The position numbers and the translations under genes were made by a program. Of a stretch of 64,000 nucleotides of DNA, positions 1-9,104 are shown piece after piece. The stretch's first letter is position 1; the number at the start of each line of letters is the position of its first letter. The notes under the pieces are model-generated. The model was not told the DNA's origin and did not search any database. It was given only the letters and a program-made list of their open reading frames with translations. The DNA is from B10-G9 sp964627755 (lineage in GTDB: Bacteria > Chloroflexota > Anaerolineae > Anaerolineales > UBA11858): the NCBI GenBank assembly GCA_964627755.1, contig CAZVIH010000093.1, positions 15,353-79,352 of the forward strand. The letters run 5' to 3'.

Positions 1-157
1 TCAAAGTGACAAAACATGCCCCTTTTTCTTTTATCCCGGAAGGGTAGTCCTCTAAACGAATAGGAGGAATTGTTTCACCGTTCAGGTGATTTTCAATTGC
101 CTGGCGTGCTGTTGTTAAAAGGATCTGGCCTTCCTGAGGAGTGAGTTTTTTGGCCAT
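1..157 (-). CDS. AMMECR1-domain protein, N-terminal part (AmmeMemoRadiSam system protein A type); runs off the left edge
   Basis: Reading the minus strand from the ATG at 157-155 gives 52 codons without a stop, beginning MAKKLTPQEGQILLTTAR and ending GACFVTL at the edge. A helix of the type LLxxAR-x-AI followed by a G-A-C-F-V-T-L strand is the start of the AMMECR1 domain, where GxFVTL precedes the LRGCIG core that would lie outside the window. An AAGGTG ribosome site lies about 8 bases upstream. The family's biochemical role is poorly known; in bacteria it often sits beside a MEMO-type protein and a radical SAM enzyme, but those partners cannot be seen here. Confidence 0.72.
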   Translation of the reverse strand, partial: MAKKLTPQEGQILLTTARQAIENHLNGETIPPIRLEDYPSGIKEKGACFVTL

Positions 158-376
158 ATTCTTGCACCTTAATAAAAGAATAATATAATCGAATCAGGAC
201 TTTTTGAGGGCGAAAAATCGACCAAAACTGGATAAAAATGATCGATTCTGCTCTATTTTAAGCCCCCAATACGCCTATTAAGGGTATCCGGGCAGCTATG
301 TATTACTGTTTCTATACGAAAAGTACGGTAAAATTAAGCTGGATTCCGGAATGCCTTTTACCAGTATTATAACGGA

Positions 377-1150
377 ATGAAACCACAAATTGACCCTCAT
401 GGAGGGCAGCCAGTCACCGGACTGGTTAGCAAAACTACCAAAGCAATACTCAATGTTTTGCTGGCTGCCATCCTTTCCGCAACATTATTTACCGCTCTGC
501 CTGCCACGGGCATCGGTTTAAAGTCATCCCCCTTCCAGTCTCTAAACAGCAGCGGGGAGAGTGCCAACGCGGCTACTCCCCAGGTAAATTTGCATGTTGG
601 ATTGGTAGTTGGACACTGGGGCCATGGCGATGACGTAGGTGCAGTCTGCTCTGATAGCCTGGGTGGTTTCAAGGAAGTGGATATCAATTACACTATCGCT
701 GATCTAACCCGTCAATATCTAGAAGCTGAAGGTTTACAGGTGGATATGTTACAAGAATTTGATCCTCACCTGGATGGATACCAGAGTAATGCCCTGATCT
801 CCATTCATGCCGATACCTGTGAATACATTCCTGAATTAGGGACTGGGTTTAAAATTGCCGAAGCTGCAGATAACAAACGCCCCGAGCAGGCTGCTCGCCT
901 GATGGCCTGTATAAAAAACCGCTATAGTGAAGCCACAGGTTTAAGGTATGACGACCACCGTATCACCGATGATATGACCAGCTATCACGCCTTTGGAGAG
1001 ATCGATCCTAATACACCTGCAGTGATCATCGAAACCGGGTACATGAATCAGGATCGTGAACTATTAACCCAAAATCCAGCCCTAGTCGCCCGCGGTATTA
1101 CTGCTGGAATTATGTGTTTCCTGAACCGGGAAGTGATTTCACCGGAATAA
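377..1150 (+). CDS. N-acetylmuramoyl-L-alanine amidase (Amidase_3 family), exported
   Basis: A 257-residue zinc amidase that cleaves the bond between muramic acid and the stem peptide. A hydrophobic segment at about residues 22-45 is a signal peptide or membrane anchor. The catalytic domain follows from about residue 70, with the family's zinc ligands visible as H80 (VVGHWG), E100 (FKEVDIN) and H144 (SIHAD) and the catalytic glutamate E219 in IIETGYMN. It lacks SPOR, SH3 or LysM wall-binding modules. The next gene starts two bases after its stop, and two L,D-transpeptidase genes follow, so the three form a cell-wall remodelling operon. The family call is firm; the cellular role (division, turnover) is inferred. 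Confidence 0.9.
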   Translation: MKPQIDPHGGQPVTGLVSKTTKAILNVLLAAILSATLFTALPATGIGLKSSPFQSLNSSGESANAATPQVNLHVGLVVGHWGHGDDVGAVCSDSLGGFKEVDINYTIADLTRQYLEAEGLQVDMLQEFDPHLDGYQSNALISIHADTCEYIPELGTGFKIAEAADNKRPEQAARLMACIKNRYSEATGLRYDDHRITDDMTSYHAFGEIDPNTPAVIIETGYMNQDRELLTQNPALVARGITAGIMCFLNREVISPE

Positions 1151-1152
1151 CT

Positions 1153-2148
1153 ATGTCCCAGAAACTGCCAGAAGCTGCTTTCGAAGCATTAAATGAGGCC
1201 AAGTATGCCCTTAACAAAGGTGAACTTCAACGAGCCAGGCGCCTGGCGTTAAAAGCTGTTAAACTGGCACCGGATTTTGAAGAACCCTGGTTATACCTGG
1301 CATCAGTCTCTTCAGCGGAAGCCAGTATTTCTTATCTAAAGAAGGCCCTTGAGATCAATCCTGCCAGCATCCAGGCTAAAAAAGGTATGCATTGGGCCAT
1401 TCAGCGTTTCAGGAAAACAAATCCTTGGCAAACCCCTAAACGCATTAAGCTGCCTATATCCATCACCAAAGAAGCCCTGACATCGAATAAACCAGCCATC
1501 CTTTCCTGGTCCACAGTTGCCGTAATCCTGATTGGAGTACTGCTGGTCTGGCTCTGGACTCCGGATTTCTCATTTGCACTCCCCAACTTCCAGGCAACAG
1601 CTCAAACGACCCTGTCCGCCCAGGAGAATGTTCGCAAGGTCACCTACACACCCACACCGACCAATACACCAACCCCTACTCCAACACCGACAAATACACC
1701 CACGCCAACCATTACTCCGACCCCCAAACCAACTCCGGTTCCAAATACATACCCATCCTTTATCAAATCAGTCCTACCCTCTGGGGTTTATCCAGATGAA
1801 CGCTGGTTCGATGTTAACCTGTCCACCCAGCGTATGTACGCCTATGATGGTGATAAGTTGATCAAGACCTTTATCGTTTCCACAGGTCTCCCTGGTACAC
1901 CAACTGTCACTGGACGTTTTAGGGTTTATGTAAAATACACCTCAACATTAATGGTTGGACCCGGTTATTATCTCCCCGGAGTGCAATGGACGATGTACTT
2001 CTATAGTTCTTATGGTATCCACGGCACATACTGGCATAATAATTTCGGTTATCCCATGAGCCACGGCTGCATTAATATGAGAAATGAAGACGCCGAATGG
2101 TCTTTCAACTTTGCCAGTGTTGGAACACTGGTTAACATCCATTATTAA
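1153..2148 (+). CDS. L,D-transpeptidase (YkuD) with N-terminal TPR-like region and Thr-Pro linker
   Basis: A 331-residue membrane-anchored protein. Residues 1-85 form TPR-like helical pairs on the cytoplasmic side, residues 116-135 are one membrane helix, residues about 166-197 are a Thr/Pro linker, and the C-terminal 115 residues are the YkuD domain. The catalytic signature is complete: H290 in HGTYWH and H304-G-C306 in MSHGCINM, with C306 the nucleophile that makes 3-3 crosslinks or attaches proteins to peptidoglycan. I chose the ATG at 1153, two bases after the amidase stop, over an in-frame ATG at 1114 that lies inside the amidase. A cytoplasmic TPR on an L,D-transpeptidase could couple wall synthesis to an internal partner (inference). 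Confidence 0.9.
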   Translation: MSQKLPEAAFEALNEAKYALNKGELQRARRLALKAVKLAPDFEEPWLYLASVSSAEASISYLKKALEINPASIQAKKGMHWAIQRFRKTNPWQTPKRIKLPISITKEALTSNKPAILSWSTVAVILIGVLLVWLWTPDFSFALPNFQATAQTTLSAQENVRKVTYTPTPTNTPTPTPTPTNTPTPTITPTPKPTPVPNTYPSFIKSVLPSGVYPDERWFDVNLSTQRMYAYDGDKLIKTFIVSTGLPGTPTVTGRFRVYVKYTSTLMVGPGYYLPGVQWTMYFYSSYGIHGTYWHNNFGYPMSHGCINMRNEDAEWSFNFASVGTLVNIHY

Positions 2149-2149
2149 T

Positions 2150-3169
2150 ATGAACCAAAAATTCACCAGGAAAGACTTCTTAAATCTGAGCGGGTTAGGG
2201 GTTATCAGCCTTGTCGGCCGCCAACTGAACCCCGTGTTGAATATCTACACCGGTCAGCAAGGCAGAGTCATCTACGAGCGGATCTACACCTATCAAGAAC
2301 CAACCTTTGAGAGTGAACGTGTCCGAATTCATTGGAAAGATGCAGTATTCCCGATCAGCAAAGTAGTGCTTGGTTCTGGCGAACCAGATTACAACCGGAT
2401 CTGGTATAAAATCGGCACTGAAGGATACGCCCACTCGGGAGGTGTTCAACCCGTCCGAACAGACCCAAATCCGATCATCGCTGATATTCCTGAGAGGGGG
2501 CTTCTGTCTGAGATCACAGTCCCCTATACAGATGCCCTCTGGACACCCGGTGAGAGATATCACGTAGCTTACCGCTTTTATTACGAGACCACCCACTGGA
2601 TCAAGGGGTTAGTGAATGGGCCAGATGGAATACCCTATTATCACATCCTGGAAGATAAGTGGGATTTGGATTACTACGTCCCTGCCTCCCACCTACGGGT
2701 TCTGCCTGAAAACGAACTGAGTCTTTTATCTCCGAATGTCCCCAGTATCTTCAAGCGTATCGAAGTTCGTACTAGCACCCAAACAGTGATCGCGTTTGAA
2801 TACAACGAACCAGTTTTTATGGTCAAAGCCGCAACAGGCGCTGATTTCAGCACTGGTAAATACCTCACACCTCCAGGCCATCACATCACAAATTACAAAC
2901 GCCCATCCCGCCATATGGCGGCCGGCAACCTGGCCTTTAATGGCTATGACCTGCCAGGCGTGCCCTGGATCAGCTACATCACCGAAAGCGGGATTGCATT
3001 CCACGGCACCTACTGGCATAATGATTTCGGAAAAGCGCGCAGCCATGGTTGTATCAACCTGCCCTCCAAAGCTGCCAAATGGCTCTATCGCTGGACATTG
3101 CCCAGCGTCCCCTACAATGAGCAATCGATCTATAACACCTCCGGTACCCATGTGGACGTATTGGAATAG
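2150..3169 (+). CDS. L,D-transpeptidase (YkuD), second copy, with Tat-like leader
   Basis: A 339-residue protein whose ATG overlaps the TAA region of the previous gene, implying translational coupling. The N-terminus MNQKFTRKDFLNLSG followed by a hydrophobic run looks like a twin-arginine leader with Arg-Lys in place of Arg-Arg. A middle region of about 200 residues is likely SH3-like repeats. The C-terminal YkuD domain has H285 (FHGTYWHN) and H299-G-C301 (SHGCINL), so it should be active. An in-frame ATG at 2084 inside the upstream gene is rejected. It is a paralogue of the preceding gene only in the catalytic domain, so the pair probably arose by domain shuffling rather than simple duplication. 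Confidence 0.88.
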   Translation: MNQKFTRKDFLNLSGLGVISLVGRQLNPVLNIYTGQQGRVIYERIYTYQEPTFESERVRIHWKDAVFPISKVVLGSGEPDYNRIWYKIGTEGYAHSGGVQPVRTDPNPIIADIPERGLLSEITVPYTDALWTPGERYHVAYRFYYETTHWIKGLVNGPDGIPYYHILEDKWDLDYYVPASHLRVLPENELSLLSPNVPSIFKRIEVRTSTQTVIAFEYNEPVFMVKAATGADFSTGKYLTPPGHHITNYKRPSRHMAAGNLAFNGYDLPGVPWISYITESGIAFHGTYWHNDFGKARSHGCINLPSKAAKWLYRWTLPSVPYNEQSIYNTSGTHVDVLE

Positions 3170-3234
3170 ACGTCTCTGAACGGAAAATAGCAGTTGCTTC
3201 AAGGGGTAAATCCAGCGATTATATAAAAATCTTA

Positions 3235-3263
3235 TTGTTTGCACGCTCCAGTCATCATACAAT
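3235..3263 (+). promoter_or_regulatory. Putative sigma-70 promoter for the 3307 gene
   Basis: TTGTTT at 3235-3240, 17-base spacer, TACAAT at 3258-3263, 44 bases before the start at 3307. The -35 is weak; the -10 is good. Confidence 0.45.
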
Positions 3264-3306
3264 TTAAGGGTAAGAGTTGATTATTAGTATAGGAGTGTTG
3301 TGACTT

Positions 3307-3723
3307 ATGCCTGCTGGACCCTTATTTGCCGGGCTGGTATTTGATGAAGATGACCAGCTTGTAGAAACCACTTATATTGGATCGGAACCCTGTTATGTTG
3401 TAGATGACGATGGGTTTAAAAGACATATCTCCTCTGCGGATGTTGACTGCCAGGTGTTAAACCTGATGAAAGATGGAATCGAAGGACACGAGGAGATCAT
3501 CAGCGAACAGGCAGCAAAAATGTCTGGCCAGGATGATATCTTTTCCCGGGCTATTTTCCTGGAACAATTGAAGAATATCGATCGGCAGTTTGAGCAGTTG
3601 ATCGAGGAAGGCCTGCCAGAGGAAGGCCGGGCCTATATGGGCATGACTGGATTTAAAGTGATCATCAATCATCACGGCGATGTAGTCAATGTAGAACAAC
3701 CGGGAATGATCACAGAAGACTGA
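3307..3723 (+). CDS. Unrecognised 138-residue acidic protein
   Basis: I do not recognise this family. The reading frame is supported by an AGGAG site about 11 bases before the ATG, a promoter upstream and a tightly spaced downstream gene (12-base gap). The protein is soluble and acidic, with an N-terminal beta-rich region (about residues 6-45), a helical middle with the string EQLKNIDRQFEQLIEEG and a C-terminal strand pair ending in VVNVEQPGM. There is one pair of cysteines (C28 and C48) but no metal motif. Being in an operon with a thioredoxin-like holdase suggests a role in protein quality control or redox, but that is guesswork. Confidence 0.7.
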   Translation: MPAGPLFAGLVFDEDDQLVETTYIGSEPCYVVDDDGFKRHISSADVDCQVLNLMKDGIEGHEEIISEQAAKMSGQDDIFSRAIFLEQLKNIDRQFEQLIEEGLPEEGRAYMGMTGFKVIINHHGDVVNVEQPGMITED

Positions 3724-3735
3724 CAAGGCACAGTT

Positions 3736-4566
3736 ATGGAAGAACCGGATATCATCTCTGTAAACGAACTGGATTTTGAAGTCCAGGTGCTGGTATATTC
3801 GGATCGGATACCAGTCCTGGTAAACTTCTGGGCCAGCTGGGATGACACCTGTAAACGGACCACTGATCAGTTAGAATCCCTGGTACTTCAAAACCCCGGA
3901 CGTTTTCGCCTGGCCAACCTTGATGTGGATAAAAATCCCCTGCTGACCGGTCGTTACCAGGTCCATACGATCCCCACATTAAAAACCTTCCAAAATGGAG
4001 CGGTCACCCACCAGATAGAAGGCCTTATTACTCATTTACAGCTGATCGACTATGTCAGGAGCTTTGCCCCCGGTCCGGAAAATTTGCTGCTGGAAAAAGC
4101 AGCCAGTTATCTGGAGTCTGGCCGACATCAGGATGTGGAAGACACTTGCCTGGAAGTTCTGAAGGAGCATCCAGAGAATCCCGGCGCGAAGCTGCTGCTG
4201 GCGAAGAGCCTGATCTGGCAGGGAGAATACCTGGAAGCATTAACCATCATCCATCATTTCCCGGCCAGCACTGAATACCAGAGTGCTGAAAAATTAAGTC
4301 CACTGGTAGAAGGGCTGCTGCAGGAATTAGTTCCCGAGGGGCAGCGCGGAAATACCCTGGATGCTTATTATTTCCGGTCCCTGCATCTGATCCAGCTTGG
4401 AAATATTGCCGCAGCCCTGGATGGGCTGCTGGAGATCCTCAAACAAGACAAGAAATATCGGGGAGGACAACCAAGAGAGATCATCCTGGGGGTTTTTGAA
4501 TTGTTGGGTAAGGAGCATCCCCTGGTTAATGAATACCGCACCCAGTTGGCAAACACCCTTTTTTAG
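3736..4566 (+). CDS. Thioredoxin-fold/TPR protein, CnoX (YbbN)-like, with single-Cys active site
   Basis: A 276-residue protein with a thioredoxin domain (about residues 8-112) and TPR-like helices (about 115-276), the architecture of CnoX/YbbN, a chaperedoxin that holds unfolding proteins and guards them from over-oxidation. The usual W-C-x-x-C site reads W35-D36-D37-T38-C39, so the nucleophilic N-terminal cysteine is an aspartate and only the second cysteine remains; it cannot be an ordinary disulphide reductase. The cis-proline loop (HTIPTLKTF) is intact. It follows the 3307 gene by 12 bases with an AAGG site. Family fit is good; chaperone function is taken from the family. Confidence 0.85.
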   Translation: MEEPDIISVNELDFEVQVLVYSDRIPVLVNFWASWDDTCKRTTDQLESLVLQNPGRFRLANLDVDKNPLLTGRYQVHTIPTLKTFQNGAVTHQIEGLITHLQLIDYVRSFAPGPENLLLEKAASYLESGRHQDVEDTCLEVLKEHPENPGAKLLLAKSLIWQGEYLEALTIIHHFPASTEYQSAEKLSPLVEGLLQELVPEGQRGNTLDAYYFRSLHLIQLGNIAAALDGLLEILKQDKKYRGGQPREIILGVFELLGKEHPLVNEYRTQLANTLF

Positions 4567-4587
4567 GCAAGCATTTTAGAATATACC

Positions 4588-4615
4588 TTGACCTTATCCA
4601 GAGCATGGGTACAAT
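4588..4615 (+). promoter_or_regulatory. Promoter of tRNA-Leu
   Basis: TTGACC at 4588-4593, 16-base spacer, TACAAT at 4610-4615; it ends 14 bases before the first base of the tRNA. Confidence 0.6.
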
Positions 4616-4629
4616 TAAGGGCAGAGTTT

Positions 4630-4711
4630 GGGGCGGTGGCGGAATTGGCAGACGCAGGGGACTTAAAATCCCCCGGATAAAACCGTGTGGGTTCGAGTCC
4701 CACCCGCCCTA
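4630..4711 (+). tRNA. tRNA-Leu (anticodon UAA)
   Basis: A class II tRNA of 82 bases. The acceptor stem pairs GGGGCGG (4630-4636) with CCGCCCT (4704-4710), with one G-U at the end pair, and the discriminator base is A, as usual for leucine. The T arm is GTGGG-TTCGAGT-CCCAC. The anticodon loop CTTAAAA gives UAA, which reads UUA/UUG codons. A long variable arm lies between the anticodon and T stems. CCA is not encoded. It stands alone with its own promoter and terminator. Confidence 0.93.
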
Positions 4712-4720
4712 CTCTCTGGA

Positions 4721-4748
4721 AAAAAGCGGATAAATCCGCTTTTTGGTT
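4721..4748 (+). terminator. Rho-independent terminator of tRNA-Leu
   Basis: Stem AAAAAGCGGA (4721-4730) pairs with TCCGCTTTTT (4735-4744) across a TAAA loop, with a T-run built into the 3' arm. Confidence 0.8.
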
Positions 4749-4966
4749 TAATTTCTTAACTCCATGGCCCCCAGTAGCATATGTTCCTGGTGAGTGGTGA
4801 ACCTATACTAAAATTAAACCGAACATCGATAGGCGTTTTCAACCCCATCCAGTATGCAAAATAGTTAGGTTTCCTGATTGGATGTCTACTAATAATAAGT
4901 ATCCACTATAATTAAACTAAGTGAATTTTCTGATTATCTAATTCAACTGGAAATCAGAGACCAACT

Positions 4967-6721
4967 ATGAACTATTTAACTAGAAGCTGGGTAAAACCAG
5001 AACGGGAATTTAATATGCTAAACAATCCAGAAGGCGGGAATCTAAATTTCCCGCAGGGGGTTCTGGGACTTAGTTTCCTTCCCGGGTTAATACCTTCTTC
5101 AGCGAGTGATCGAATTACCCGTATGAACTTCCTGGGTCAGAGTGCCTCACCCTGGTATACGATCGGGTTTTCCCTGGCGGTCGGTCTTATCATCATCTTC
5201 ACCGTTTATATTCTGTTGCTCCGGAAGCTGATCCGCGATAAAACCAAATCGCTCCAGGAAAGTGAGGAAAAATACCGCCGTTTTTTCATGACTTCAAGGG
5301 ACCCGGTGTTCATCACCACCAAAGATGGAAAATGGGTTGACGCCAACCAGGCAACCGTTAACCTCTTTGGGTATGATTCCAAGAAAGATCTGTTAGATAC
5401 ATATGTCAGCCAGGTATATTTGAATCCCGACCAGCGATCCAGGATAATACAGGATCTTGAACGCAGCGGTTTTATTAAAGACCTCCCGGTAGATATGGTG
5501 GACAAAAATGGCAAAATCCTCCATACCCTTCTGACCACTACGGCTATAACCAACAGCAGTGGAGAAGTCACTGGGCTCCAGGGTACCATCCGGGACAACA
5601 CCAGCCGGATCGAAGCCGGGAAAGAAATCGATGAACGCCGGGAAACTCTGGAACTGGCAGTGACAGGCACAGGGGCTGGGTTGTGGGACTGGGATCTAAC
5701 AACCAATATCATAATGATCAATGATCGTTTTGCGGATATGATCGGTTATAGAAAATCCGAACTATCCCCCCTGACAATCGATATCTGGGAGAAACTGTCT
5801 CACCCGGATGATCTCCAGAAATCCAACAAATTGATCCTTAAACATTTTGCGGGAGACCTGTACCATTACCAGGCAGAGATACGCATGAAACATAAGTCTG
5901 GCCACTGGATCTACGTCCTGAACCAGGGCCGGGTCGTCGAACGCGGGGCAGATCGTTCCCCATTACGTATGGTTGGAACAACACAGGACATTTCAGAAAG
6001 AGTAATGATCAGAGAAGATATTCAAAATTTCTCGGACCAGCTTGAGGCTCTCCATGTCGTAACCAAATCCCTGTCATCCACACTCTCTTTAAAAGATCTT
6101 CTGAATTTGGTCCTCGTTAAACTGGAGGAAACCCTATCCTTTGACAGCGCTTCAATTTTCCTATTAGAGGATGAAGTACTGAGAATTGAAACAGTGCTCA
6201 ATCATCCCCACCCCGAACTGGTAGTTGGTAAAACATTCCCCACCACAAATCAACTCTTCCAGGAAATGCAAACGAAGAAGAAACCTATCATCATAGATAA
6301 TGCCATGCGCGATTCACGCTTCCAGGGCTGGGGAGAAACGCACCACGTTAGAGGCTGGATGGGTGTGCCTCTGGTTATCCATGATACCTTTATTGGTTAC
6401 ATCACCCTGGACAGCAGGAAACAATCCGCCTTCGGCTCACCGGAAGCTAAACTTGCCAACCTGTTCGCCTCACAGGCAGCCCAGGCCATCCACAACGCCC
6501 GACTGTATGAACGCCTGAGCTCTCACGCTGATTCTTTGGAATCGAATATCAAAGACAGGACCAAAGAATTGACAAAAATGGTGGATCATATGGCCGGTCG
6601 GGAAATCCGGATGGCTGAATTGAAGGAAGTTATTGAAAAACTGCAGAAGCAATTAAAAGACCATGATATTAAACCAGAAGTCCAAGATCCATTAAAAGAC
6701 CTGGATTATTTTGACTCATGA
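4967..6721 (+). CDS. Membrane-anchored PAS-PAS-GAF sensor without an output domain
   Basis: A 584-residue protein with a single membrane helix at about residues 63-86, PAS domains at about 100-215 and 227-345 (the second of the PAS_3 type, with LWDWDL and a PAC end GTTQDIS), a GAF domain at about 355-515 and a C-terminal coiled coil at 516-568. There is no HisKA, HATPase, GGDEF or receiver domain, so it can sense but has no visible way to signal alone. Its last four bases (ATGA) contain the start of the next gene, a kinase-like protein, so the two are made together and probably form a complex through their coiled coils (inference). Confidence 0.85.
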   Translation: MNYLTRSWVKPEREFNMLNNPEGGNLNFPQGVLGLSFLPGLIPSSASDRITRMNFLGQSASPWYTIGFSLAVGLIIIFTVYILLLRKLIRDKTKSLQESEEKYRRFFMTSRDPVFITTKDGKWVDANQATVNLFGYDSKKDLLDTYVSQVYLNPDQRSRIIQDLERSGFIKDLPVDMVDKNGKILHTLLTTTAITNSSGEVTGLQGTIRDNTSRIEAGKEIDERRETLELAVTGTGAGLWDWDLTTNIIMINDRFADMIGYRKSELSPLTIDIWEKLSHPDDLQKSNKLILKHFAGDLYHYQAEIRMKHKSGHWIYVLNQGRVVERGADRSPLRMVGTTQDISERVMIREDIQNFSDQLEALHVVTKSLSSTLSLKDLLNLVLVKLEETLSFDSASIFLLEDEVLRIETVLNHPHPELVVGKTFPTTNQLFQEMQTKKKPIIIDNAMRDSRFQGWGETHHVRGWMGVPLVIHDTFIGYITLDSRKQSAFGSPEAKLANLFASQAAQAIHNARLYERLSSHADSLESNIKDRTKELTKMVDHMAGREIRMAELKEVIEKLQKQLKDHDIKPEVQDPLKDLDYFDS

Positions 6722-9036
6722 AGACAAAAAAGAACCGCTCGAACTTTTCTGAATTTATTGACAGGGTAATTGAGAAATATCTCAGGATCCCCCAGCTGCC
6801 AGATACCAAGCAATTTCGAGTGGCAGAAACATTACACACCTTGTCATCGATCATCTTACTGATGGGTATTGCGACCATCAGCATCACCCCTTTTGTGTTT
6901 TCCAATATGGTGCTTGGATTAGCTTTCACCGGATCGATCCTTCTCTTTATCCTCATGATCCAGTACCTGAATCATAAAGGTAAAGTTAATCTTGCGGCTC
7001 ATACCTTCGTCTATACAATATGGATAATAGATACCGTTATCATTGTGTTGAGCAATGGATTTTACAGCAGCTTTTTATCTAGTTACGTTTCAATCACTGT
7101 AATGGGCGGGTTGATACTGGGTGGTATATCCGCCTATCATTTTACCGGCATCAGCATTCTGTCAATGCTGGTGTTATTTTTCTTGAATTCTCAGGGGTTA
7201 ATACCAGATCCAATCATTATCTTCACACCTGTGGCATTGATTATCATATCCATTGTGGGAATCTTCCTGGCTGCGTCAACCCTGGTCATGGTGATTACTA
7301 GATACGAAGATAATTTTAAACAACTGATCGAAAAAAAACAGTCCTTATCCAAAACAAACGAGGAATTGAGCCGGGAAATTCAAGCCAGGCAAGAAGCTGA
7401 GACTTTGCAAAAGCAAAGTGAAGATCGCCTAAAATCCGCCCTAATGGATTCCCCCTTCCCTACCATGTTGCATGCTGATGATGGAGAGATCCTCCTCGTC
7501 AACACTGCCTGGATTGAAAAGAGTGGATATTCCCCAGGAGTATTAAGAACTATTGAAGATTGGATAAATAAGTGTTTCCGTGAAAATGCATCCCAGGTTC
7601 TGGAAGAGATCGACCAACTCATCCAATCAACTCAACAGCAGCAGAGGGAAGGGTATTACACACTGTATACAGAGAATAGCACTACTCTTACCTGGGTGTT
7701 GCGTTGGACTCAGCTGCCAGAGTTATCCGATGGTAGGAATTTGATCCTTACTATTGCATCGGATATGACTGACCTCAAAGATGTCGAATCTGCCCTGCGA
7801 GAAAGCGAGGAGAACCTCTCCAAGTTCAGCTTGCTTACCAATGATGGCATCTGGGATTGGGACCTAAAAACCGATTCCGTTATTTTCGATCCATTGTATT
7901 ACACTATGGCAGGGTATGAAGTTGATGAATTTCCCCACTTTCTAGAGGAGTTCAGAAAACGGATCCATCCTGATGATGTTGAAAAAGTATTCAGCGTTGC
8001 CGAAGATCATCTTTCGGGAAAAATTGACCGGTTCTTAGTTGAGTTCAGGTTCCTAAAAAAAGATGGTAGCTGGCTCTGGATCTTAGGCAGGGGAAAGATC
8101 ACTGAGCAGGATGAAAATGGCAATCCTCTCCGTTTTGTGGGTACACACACCGATATCAGCGCAATGAAATCGGTCGAAGAGAAATTAAACCAATACCAGC
8201 TCCAGCTGGAAGATATCGTGGAAGACCGAACTCAACGGCTTAATGAGCGCATCTCAGAAGTTGAACGGCTTAACGCTGCCCTGACAAATATCCTTGATGA
8301 CTATCAAACGGCAAATGAAAAACTCTCATCAATGAGCGCTAGTCTTACAGACACATATCGGGATCTGGAGTCTTTCACATATTCATTATCAAATGATCTC
8401 AGAATCCCATTGAAAAGTGTAAAAGAGTCCTCCGAGATTTTACTCAAGAAATTTCCAGATAAAATAGATCAAAAAGCCTTGGAATACATCGAAGGCGTTC
8501 GGGATAATGCACTATTGATGGACAATTTAATCGAAAATCTTACTAAATTGTCCCTTTTGGGAAGTCAGACTATAAATCCGATCTCAGTGAATCCTTCTTT
8601 ACTGGTTAAAGATATCATCAAAACTTTTTCCGACCAGATCAAAAAGCGGAAGATTAAAATAGATATCAAAGAACTCCCCCACTGCTGCGCGGATGAAAAC
8701 CTTTTGAAAATAGTATTTGATAACCTGATTAGCAATGCTATCAAATTCACGAAAAAACAAAAAAAACCAGAAATCATAATCGGGTATCAACCCGATCAAT
8801 CAAATGAACGTGTGATCTACTATGTTAAGGATAATGGCGTGGGATTTAACATGGAGGATATGGAGGAGGTCTTTGATACCATCCAGAGTCTTCACAGCCA
8901 GGATGAATTCCAGGGAAGCGGAATAGGTTTGGCCCTGGCCAAGAAGATCATTAATCGCCACGGGGGGGAAATCTGGGTTGAAGCGGCGGAGAAAGAAGGG
9001 GCTACTTTCTATTTTGATTTGGAACGCTCAGAATAA
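6718..9036 (+). CDS. PAS-containing sensor histidine-kinase-like protein lacking the phosphoacceptor His
   Basis: A 772-residue protein with several membrane helices (about residues 41-193), a PAS domain at about 235-355, a PAS_3 domain at 367-485, a coiled coil, a HisKA-like helix region at about 550-612 and a HATPase domain at 655-769. ATP-binding boxes are intact: N box NLISNAIKFT, G1 KDNGVGF, G2 GSGIGLALAKKII. The DHp H-box reads S-N559-D-L-R-I-P where phytochrome-like kinases have S-H-D-L-R-x-P; the codon is AAT (8392-8394), one base from CAT. Autophosphorylation on that site is therefore impossible. It is coupled to the upstream gene by an ATGA overlap. No response regulator gene is nearby. 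Confidence 0.87.
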   Translation: MKTKKNRSNFSEFIDRVIEKYLRIPQLPDTKQFRVAETLHTLSSIILLMGIATISITPFVFSNMVLGLAFTGSILLFILMIQYLNHKGKVNLAAHTFVYTIWIIDTVIIVLSNGFYSSFLSSYVSITVMGGLILGGISAYHFTGISILSMLVLFFLNSQGLIPDPIIIFTPVALIIISIVGIFLAASTLVMVITRYEDNFKQLIEKKQSLSKTNEELSREIQARQEAETLQKQSEDRLKSALMDSPFPTMLHADDGEILLVNTAWIEKSGYSPGVLRTIEDWINKCFRENASQVLEEIDQLIQSTQQQQREGYYTLYTENSTTLTWVLRWTQLPELSDGRNLILTIASDMTDLKDVESALRESEENLSKFSLLTNDGIWDWDLKTDSVIFDPLYYTMAGYEVDEFPHFLEEFRKRIHPDDVEKVFSVAEDHLSGKIDRFLVEFRFLKKDGSWLWILGRGKITEQDENGNPLRFVGTHTDISAMKSVEEKLNQYQLQLEDIVEDRTQRLNERISEVERLNAALTNILDDYQTANEKLSSMSASLTDTYRDLESFTYSLSNDLRIPLKSVKESSEILLKKFPDKIDQKALEYIEGVRDNALLMDNLIENLTKLSLLGSQTINPISVNPSLLVKDIIKTFSDQIKKRKIKIDIKELPHCCADENLLKIVFDNLISNAIKFTKKQKKPEIIIGYQPDQSNERVIYYVKDNGVGFNMEDMEEVFDTIQSLHSQDEFQGSGIGLALAKKIINRHGGEIWVEAAEKEGATFYFDLERSE

Positions 9037-9104
9037 AACGATTTAGCCGCGGGCACATCACCAAGGCAAGGCAAGACCAATGGATTTTTTATCATAGAGA
9101 TATT

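Noticed and set aside
1640..1745. Short tandem ACA/CCAACA-like repeats resembling a repeat array
   Set aside because: They are codons of the Thr-Pro linker in the L,D-transpeptidase; no spacer structure, so not a CRISPR or regulatory array.
2726..3262. 178-codon minus-strand reading frame opposite the second L,D-transpeptidase
   Set aside because: Shadow of a well-supported plus-strand gene; no family resemblance and no ribosome site.
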